A stretch of DNA of 64,000 nucleotides. It comes from Nephrocerus scutellatus (taxonomy: Eukaryota; Arthropoda; Insecta; Diptera; Pipunculidae). Location: the NCBI GenBank assembly GCA_947095585.1, contig OX352763.1:31235462-31299461 (forward strand), read 5' to 3'. The position numbers were made by a program, and so were the translations under genes. Position 1 is the stretch's first letter. Every line of letters starts with the position of its first letter. Of this stretch, positions 57,711-64,000 are shown piece after piece. Under the pieces are notes generated by a model, which made no database searches, was not told the DNA's origin, and was given only the letters and a program-made list of their open reading frames with translations.

Positions 57711-58709
57711 TCAAATTGGAGCGAATTCTCGAGAGGCAGTTGCTTTATATGCCTCCAGTAATACATGTAAACGTGTGGTCAACATATTTTGCCAACCTTT
57801 TGTCTTTTTGACATCGATGGGGTGAGTGTTGATGAAATCAATTGTTCTTGCTTTCAATTGTTGTGCACTATGGAGATCGGCTAGTAATAATGTTTCAGCG
57901 GCTGTTTCAACAGATAGCTCTGCGTAAATAACTTTTTCACACATTACTTTTAGTTTCCCTATCGCGTACTTATCAGCAGCTGCTAGGAGATCAAGTGTCA
58001 ATTTGTCTGGATTTTTGATTTTTCCCATGTAAATAAAGCGCAGCATTTCATCAATGACTTCAGGCTCGAAATCTGTTATGTTTACACGATTCTGCTGACG
58101 CTCTTCCATTTCGTGTTCGAACATTGCGGCAAAAACTTCACTTCGTGCTGCTAATATTGCTTTGTGTGCGCGAAATTCCCTACCAGCAACCGCTATTGTG
58201 ACGTCACTAAACTTCTCACTTACGAACAGATTTTCGAAGTCTTCACATAATGTACACTCGGGTTCTTTATATCGTACAATATTACCAACAATACCGCATG
58301 CAACGCTAATTTCGCAAATCGTTGTTAGGTTATCTTCGGACAACCCATCTAAGAATTCATTTAATTTTTTGCTACCTATACATATTTCTGCTTGTTTGTC
58401 GAATGTTTCGAGTCCTTCTCTTTGTATTGTACTTCCTTTCTCACTTTTACCATTTAGTGTATATATTTTATATTTGATTTTATTTTTTGACTCGAAATTT
58501 TCGAGTTTTAGATTAAGATAAAGAACTTCCCTTTTTATTTGGAATAATAAACACCATTTTAAGCTATCGATGTTATCTTCTGCAGAGAACGTAGGCGATT
58601 GGAATTCCTCAATTAATTGGCAACTTAAACGAAAATTGTTTATTGTCCATGTGTAGCTCAATTTGGTCACTTTTATATCTGTGCAACTCCACATTTCATT
58701 ATTTGCCAT
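57711..58709 (-). CDS. MATH-BTB (SPOP/Tdpoz-like) protein, intronless
   Basis: 332 codons from an ATG at 58709 to a stop at 57711, uninterrupted. It has a MATH (TRAF-like) domain at about residues 15-145 (SYTWTINNFRLSC start, then LKWCLLFQIK), which in this family binds substrates. A BTB/POZ domain follows at about 160-265: LFVSEKFSDVTIAVAGREFR, AHKAILAARSEVFAAMFEHE, VIDEMLRFIYMGKI, which recruits cullin-3. A 3-box/BACK-like tail (AAADKYAIGKLKVMCEKVIY, LLLADLHSAQQLKARTIDFI) completes it. This is the full SPOP order, so it probably acts as a Cul3 ubiquitin-ligase adaptor. Divergent MATH domain and lack of introns suggest one of the expanded Tdpoz-like paralogues, possibly retroposed, rather than the conserved SPOP orthologue (roadkill). 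Expression is unknown. Repeats lie immediately downstream. Confidence 0.85.
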   Translation of the reverse strand: MANNEMWSCTDIKVTKLSYTWTINNFRLSCQLIEEFQSPTFSAEDNIDSLKWCLLFQIKREVLYLNLKLENFESKNKIKYKIYTLNGKSEKGSTIQREGLETFDKQAEICIGSKKLNEFLDGLSEDNLTTICEISVACGIVGNIVRYKEPECTLCEDFENLFVSEKFSDVTIAVAGREFRAHKAILAARSEVFAAMFEHEMEERQQNRVNITDFEPEVIDEMLRFIYMGKIKNPDKLTLDLLAAADKYAIGKLKVMCEKVIYAELSVETAAETLLLADLHSAQQLKARTIDFINTHPIDVKKTKGWQNMLTTRLHVLLEAYKATASREFAPI

Positions 58710-59240
58710 GTTTTAATGATATTTTATATTTATACTCGTATCGTGACTATTGAAAGACTGAAAACGATAACGCACACCACGTGCAGCGCAAATTAAAACA
58801 AAACGAAATCGGACATCGAAGTCAAGATAACGAAGTCGAACAATTTCTGCACTCTGCTATCTGCCTGTTACGTCCGTTCATTCAAAATTAAAAAATTAGG
58901 TTGATATTGGTCTGTTTTTTTTACAGCGCTTTCGTTTGCTAGAAATAGTGATTGTTTGGTGTCCTAATTCTACAGCGTTCGAAGCGTTGTTAATCAACTT
59001 GAGTAAGTTAAGTGTAAAAATATTTGAACCTGGATTTTGTTTGCAGGGTACCCTCATGCAGAACTGCAAGTTTATATGTTGGAGTTGGTGCGCGGTAGCA
59101 AGAATGATAGAATAAGAGATTGCGCTGATCGATGTTTAAAATGGAAAACGTCTGCGCACGTACGTCAGCTGTGACATGACAGCTCTTGTTGTTGCTTGTT
59201 TGCTTGAGTTTTGCGTGTGGTGTTGTCTAAAGCTTGCCAT
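58710..59240. other. Upstream flank of the MATH-BTB gene
   Basis: AT-rich sequence that should contain the promoter of the - strand gene. No clear TATA or initiator pair stands out. A short TATATTTATACTCG stretch lies at about 58720-58740. Confidence 0.3.
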
Positions 59241-59925
59241 TCACGATACAACCTAGTTGTACAACCGGTTGTACAACTATGGGGTTGTATTGTCTGTGGG
59301 GAAGTTGACAACCGGTTCTACGGACATTTTGATGGTTGGTAGTTGGTTGTAAAAATATTAAAATATTTAGATTTTTGTGGGCGTTGGTTTTTGGTTGAAA
59401 GTTGTACTGTTTATGGTGAAATTGTACAACCAAAACGTAATTTTCTGTCAAATGTAGAATTTCTGTCAACAGTAGAATAGCATTTTTGTTGAATTTTGTT
59501 GTGAATTTTTTCTGTTTTCTACAATTAAATTAAAAAAACAGAATAAAAAAGAATTTGTTTTCAATGGCAGTTATTGATAATGTAAATTGAAGGGAATTAA
59601 TCGATGAATATAAAAATTGACCGGAATTATGGAAAATAAAAAGTAATGTCTTTAAAAATAAAGATTTGAAATATAAATCTTGGATGAAACTTATAAAAAT
59701 ATATGACAAAATAGAAAGTGGAGCATCCATAAGTACATTAAAAAATAAGATTAATAATTTAAGAACTTGTTATCGTCGTGAATTGAAAAAAGTTATAAGA
59801 AGCGAAAGATCAGGAGCAGGCCTTGAAGACATAAATTGTATGAATATTGTATCGTCTGTGAAATTTTACAAACCGGTTGACAACCGGTTGTACAACCAAC
59901 TTGTGTGCCGTAACATGTTGTGCTC
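59240..59925 (+). mobile_element. Inverted-repeat element carrying a dead MADF gene
   Basis: The left end (CACGATACAACC, then GTTGTACAACCGGTTGTACA near 59247-59278) and right end (TGACAACCGGTTGTACAACC near 59879-59899, then TTGTGTGCCGTAACATG) are inverted relatives over about 40 bp. The core is itself a palindrome (GTTGTACAACCGGTTGTACAAC). A further GACAACCGGTTCTAC sits at 59308. A TTG flanks each side, too short to prove a target duplication. The interior encodes a MADF domain (next entry). MADF/Myb-like DNA-binding proteins are the usual second gene of Harbinger elements, so this is probably a deleted member, though the tips are not diagnostic. Confidence 0.55.
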
Positions 59926-59938
59926 GCGGGCTATTTGA
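59564..59938 (+). pseudogene. MADF-domain protein pseudogene
   Basis: One frame from ATG 59564. It shows RELIDEYKN, PELWKIKSNVFKNKDLKYKS, KLIKIYDKIESGASISTLKN and KINNLRTCYRRELKKVIRSE, RSGAG. This is the MADF (Myb/SANT-like) layout, ending in the KINxLRxxYRRELKKVxxSxRSGAG signature. Two in-frame TGA codons (59588-59590 and 59618-59620) fall where the family usually has Trp, consistent with TGG to TGA changes. The end of the domain (YxPxLWYF) is replaced by the element's right inverted repeat. Confidence 0.75.
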
Positions 59939-59939
59939 T

Positions 59940-61015
59940 CGTGTGTTGGGCTGTTCGCGAGTTTCGCGAACATGATCGCTGGATTTCAAAATATTTTGAT
60001 TTTTTCTCGTTGTTCGCGAACATTCAATTTTGCATTCTAAAAAAATTTTCATGGTGCTCAGTTCAATCATAAGATTGCGGACAAATTTAATGTGAAAATT
60101 TTTGGTGTACATCTATATTGGAAATTTTTTTTCATCGGCATCATGGCATCGAGTGTAAATACCGATTTCTGGCTAGAGTTTTTCCAACTTTTGGAAGCTC
60201 GACCAGAAATTTGGAAAGTTAAAAGAAGAAGAAGAAAATAAGGAAAAATATGAAAAGGCTGAAGTTTTTTGATAAACATAAAACGAGGTTGGGTCCTGGA
60301 TGCGTGTCGTCTTATGTACCCTAAGACAGGCTTTACACCGTGCATACTTTATTTTCAATTGTCGAGCGGTCAGTGGGCGGGGGTAAGTAGGATGGGTCAG
60401 CCGCCAAACGCCGGGTATTTCTGCTAATACTGATGTGACTAATACTGTGACGCGATATCGCAAAACAAATAGCTTTTCACAAGTTCACAAAACGATCACA
60501 AGCAAATTTATTGAAAGTGGGACAGGACAACGTCAGCTAGTAATATATAAAAACAAAGTTTAATTATTAAAAAACTTCCGTAAAATCAAATTTATTTGTC
60601 TGCGAAAATTGCTTTATTACTTCCACCTATGGTCGTTTTTGTTTTGTTTACTTTCTTGGTCACAGCCAACGTCATCAACGATTGTCAATACTGCCGACAT
60701 GCGCAATCTTGTATTTTATCATTCTTGGTGCGGTAGTATGATTTTTGACGCAAGCGCGTAATTTGACTTTGCTCATGTGTCAAGAGCAGTACTGACGTTT
60801 TTTATGTTTTGAACGGCTGCATTTTATTGCCGAGGAATAAAGAATTACAGCAACAATAGCAATATCTTATTCCTTCTTTGGAATAAGAAAACCTGCCGTT
60901 TTGCTGGTTTTCAAATTCTAATTCCTTATTTCTCGGAAAAAAAATACGCCTATAATACAGTTGACCCAGAAAATATAAAAGAACACGATAATAATATATA
61001 TAAAAAAAATTCACA
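59940..61015. other. Spacer with Helitron-like scraps
   Basis: 60380-60430 (CAAACGCCGGGTATTTCTGC) and 60515-60540 (GGACAACGTCAGCTAGT) resemble Helitron-like ends seen elsewhere. 60800-60960 shares GAATAAGxxAAxTGC-type words with 55800-55870 in inverted order. No gene recognised. Confidence 0.35.
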
Positions 61016-62380
61016 TAAATTCTCTAATAGGGGATACATATGTGTGCAAAGTTTGAACCGGATTAATTTGGAAAAAATTAATAATAAGAGCCCCCTTCAC
61101 TTAAATTTTTTTTTTAAAAACTATTCTCACCGGAGATACACATGTTTAAAAAAAAATTATATGGGAAAAAATTAAAATCAAAAACTCAAAAATTTTTACA
61201 AAAAGTTCGGTCCATCGAATATACACATGTGTATAAAATTTTACAAAAATCGGATTACTATTTATTTTAAATTTGTATGAGGGCCCGGCGTCTGTAAATT
61301 TTGTACAATAGGTGTTGTCCATCGGAGATACACACGTGTATAAAATTTAAAGAAAGTCGAGTAAATTTCTTATAAAAAATGTTATTGTGCCACACGACAC
61401 CGGGGTCCGGGGTCTCCAAAATATTTACCAAAATTGTTGTCCATCGGAGGTACACCCGTGTGTAAAATTTTGAGAAAGTCGGGTTAGATTTTTTAAAACA
61501 TTTGTATGGCGCCCCACGACACCGGGGCCCGGGATCTCCAAAACTTTTATCTCCATCAGAGATACCAGCGTGTATAAAATTACAAAAAAAATCGCGATAA
61601 TTTTCTCTTAAGGAGAAAAAAAGGAGTTTTAAGCTCTTTTTTTTAAAAGTGCATTTTTCTAGGTGGTTTGATGGATGTTAGGGGGTTAATTTGTAAAATA
61701 TAAAAGGCAATAAAAATATCTTCCGTCCTATAAAAAATCCCCCCCTCGACAGAGTTAGAGGCAAAAATTACTTTCACATTAAAGTTCAGAAGTCGGCGTA
61801 CTTAAAAGCGGGCGGGCTTAAATATTGGTACCAACTTCAAGGTGAAAATTACTTCTACACAGCCGTACTTTTTTATGGGCATGGGCCAGCTTAAACGGAA
61901 GTTTGATCAAGTTGTACCTGCTTCATTTGGTTTTTCATATAATTGAGTGAAATATCATATGATTGAGTTTTTCCCAAAAAAAAGTGTTCACAACTTTAAC
62001 ACCCCCTATCTCGGAAAGGGGGCGTTTCCACCAAAATCCGCCCACATTCCCGGGGGATGGTTTTAAAAATTTTTTTGGAGCCCCATGAACCTGGGGCCCG
62101 GGGCCTCCAAAATTTTTACAAAAAGTGCTGTCTATCGGATACGCACGTATATAAAATTTGAAGAAAAACGGGTAAATTTTTTTTACCCACTTCCTAAAGC
62201 CCGATTTTCGTGAAACTTTGCACACATGTGTATCTCCCATGACAACACTTTCCATTAAAATTTCGGGGTCGGGGGGGCTCCCATACAAATTTTTTACAAA
62301 TATATACTGTAGTCCGGGGCACCCATAAAAAAAATTACCCGATTTTCTTCAAATTTTATACGCATGTGAATCTCTTATTA
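61015..62380 (-). repeat. GC-boxed dispersed repeat, two arrays plus middle block
   Basis: 61020-61600 holds five or so units in the orientation opposite to 6735-7730 (TTGTCCATCGGAGATACACA, GTGTATAAAATTT, CACCGGGGTCCGGGGTCTCC). 62040-62370 holds three more (GAACCTGGGGCCCGGGGCCT). The block between (61620-61760 and 61970-62060: TAGGGGGTTAATTTG, CTATCTCGGAAAGGGGGCGT) recurs at 62735-62900, partly inverted and partly direct. Confidence 0.7.
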
Positions 62381-62395
62381 TTTTGTCCACACACA

Positions 62396-63550
62396 CACAA
62401 ACACAACTTACCTCTCTAACTTTACTTCCGTTGCATCCCGCTCAAAACGGTTTATAGAAAGCCCAACTGTACGCATACTAATGCTGTGAACCAATCCCAA
62501 ACGCGTCTGTGTTTTTGGAATGTGAATCAAAACCTTCTCTATAGAAAGCCCAACTGTTCCGATCGTACACAGATACATGCTTAGATTTTGACCAAACGTA
62601 TTTGTGTTAGTAGTCAACTAAAGAGCAAAATTCATATAAAATTTTTCTGTTTCGCACTACCACGTTTCTCGCTCTTTGCGACTACTTATTTTTTGTACAC
62701 TGTATTCTCAGGGAAAGAGACTCAATAGGACAGAAGGTATTTTTATTGCCTTTTATATGATGCCAATTAACCCCCTTACATCCATCAAACCACTTAGAAA
62801 CTTAGAAAAATGCATTTTTCAAAAAAGTGCTCAAAACTTTAACCCTATCTCGGAAAGGGGGCGTTTCCGCCAAACTCCGACCACATTCCCGTTGGGCGGT
62901 TAATTGGCGTGGGGAGGGTGGGGGGAGAAAACGTCAAAATCCATAAAACACATTGGCCAAAATATGGCATGGCATCCCGAAGCGGATGGCAATGTTCCAA
63001 ATGGTACGCCAGTTAAATGCTTTGGTTGATGTCCTGTCGTGTAAGAAGGAATTGCTGCACATTGATGGTCTTGCAGTTGCCTGGGAATGTGTACTGAAAG
63101 CACCCTTCAAGAAGAATCGAACGAAGTCTTTCGAACAGGAGGAGACGCTTATTAAGACGCTCTTCCGGTTGCTGGTTGGTTGGGTGGTGGTGGCATCAGA
63201 AAATTTCAATTATCTATTGTACGATCTTGTAGAGCTGCCCGCTGGTGGATAAACTGAATTTGTACGAAATCGCTGATGATTGTGTGCGTTTGGAACGTGC
63301 ACACATGGGTGCGATTATGATCGCATTTCGTGGAAACGACGAGGAACGGCAAAAAATAATAAGGGTTAGTATTCCGAGCATAGTTCTTATTTTCTTCTGT
63401 ATTTTAATTGTGTATTATGTATTGCATTTTACTTTTAGTTAATTGGAAAGCGTAAAGACGAGAAACTTCGAAAAGAGATTATGCAGCTGGAGGAATCTGG
63501 AATTCTTTCAAGCATTCTCTATTATGTACTCAAGGAACTGCATCTATAAA
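62396..63550 (+). pseudogene. Partial second copy of rod 3' end (exons 25-27)
   Basis: 62396-62441 matches rod intron 24 just before exon 25 (AACACAACTTACC, CTTCCGTTGCATCCCGCTC). Then about 510 bp of unrelated repeat sequence replaces the first 270 bp of exon 25. From 62955 the copy resumes (KIWHGIPKRMAMFQMVRQL, ALVDVLSCKKELLHIDGLAV) through exon 25 to about 63179, exon 26 (about 63233-63363: CPLVDKLNLYEIADDCVRLE) and exon 27 (63440-63550, ending LKELHL). It differs from rod by scattered substitutions and a 3-base deletion (KKAN to KKN). The exon 25 end reads CTG|GTTGGT instead of CAG|GTGGGT. With no upstream exons in place it cannot make Rod and is best called a fragment. Confidence 0.8.
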
Positions 63551-64000
63551 ATAGTGAAATATGTTTTTGTTTTATTTTTGCAAATAATTGTAAGTAGTTG
63601 TAATCGCTGTCACAAGTATTTACATGTAATTTGCGACTGTCGAATATTCCAGAAATGTAAAAAATAATCTATAGTGAAACGTCCAAAGGGCGTGAAATTA
63701 TGTAACCATCTTTGACTGTGTATAGGCGTCCCTCTTGTCCCTCTTGATATTTTTCAGTAGCCTTAGTAGCATTCGCGGAGCCTGCTTCTTTGAAGTTCTT
63801 CAAATTGACAACTATAGCTTTTGTTAATGAGTTGAGATGTATGTGGGGGATTAGGAATCCATTTTTTAAGCCTCTACCGGAAACACGAAATTCTTAGATT
63901 GGAAGATAAGCTCTTGCTGGAAGCCATGTGTCGGTCGTGCGTATTATGGTCTTTTTGTGTACTTTTGCAGACAGTGCAGCGTAGTGTAAAGGTGGACTGT
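63551..64000. repeat. Duplicated downstream flank of rod, continuing past the window
   Basis: Matches 53492-53940 almost base for base (AAATAGTGAAATATGTTTTT, CGTCCAAAGGGCGTGAAATT, GGCGTCCCTCTTGTCCCTCT, GCCATGTGTCGGTCGTGCGT), including the candidate antisense frame. The duplication therefore runs at least 450 bp beyond the gene and leaves the window still aligned. Confidence 0.85.

Noticed and set aside
58162..58521. 119-codon + frame inside the MATH-BTB gene
   Set aside because: Exact antisense shadow of a gene with clear domains.

Overview
The window is nuclear DNA from an insect, most likely a fly (Diptera). It has short GT-AG introns of about 50-80 bp, an orthologue of the fly kinetochore gene rough deal (rod/KNTC1), and a dense, mostly dead load of arthropod transposable elements: RTE-like, CR1/jockey-like and I-like LINEs, SINEs, a mariner-type DD37D transposase, a Harbinger-type MITE and Helitron-like ends. 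I cannot name the species. I recognise no rRNA, functional tRNA, CRISPR or prokaryotic feature.

Only two host genes can be called firmly. (1) rod, + strand, 42673-53491. I could assemble 27 exons with consistent phase across every junction. They total 6180 nt, or 2059 codons plus stop, close to the known size of fly Rod (about 2.1 kb of codons). Intron 17 has grown to about 3 kb because a dead LINE sits in it. (2) An intronless MATH-BTB (SPOP/Tdpoz-like) gene, - strand, 57711-58709. A third, weaker candidate lies tail-to-tail with rod on the - strand (about 53464-54012). Its reading frame is partly retained in a second copy.

Layout. 1-4.9 kb: broken LINEs with two SINE insertions. 5-9.9 kb: repeats, including a GC-boxed tandem array (6.7-7.7 kb), a 63-bp array with a 21-codon period (8.3-9.5 kb) and a possible solo LTR. 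10-19.4 kb: LINE tails, tRNA-related SINE-like units, Helitron-like ends, G-rich degenerate repeats, a foldback element and a dead LINE. 21.3-24.5 kb: the longest RTE-like LINE. 27-29.4 kb: an I-type LINE tail abutting a truncated mariner-type transposase. 31.3-40.4 kb: more dead LINEs. 41.06-41.49 kb: a clean Harbinger-type MITE. 42.7-53.5 kb: rod. 54-57.6 kb: repeats and a MITE with an 8-bp target duplication. 57.7-58.7 kb: MATH-BTB gene. 59.2-59.9 kb: a small inverted-repeat element carrying a dead MADF gene. 61-62.4 kb: the GC-boxed repeat again. 62.4 kb to the end: a second, partial copy of the rod 3' end and its downstream flank, whose first part has been replaced by repeat DNA.

The most interesting points are the partial rod duplication with its conserved antisense frame, the 21-codon-periodic array, the dispersed GC-boxed repeat found at six places, and two unrelated inverted-repeat elements that both show MADF-like sequence.
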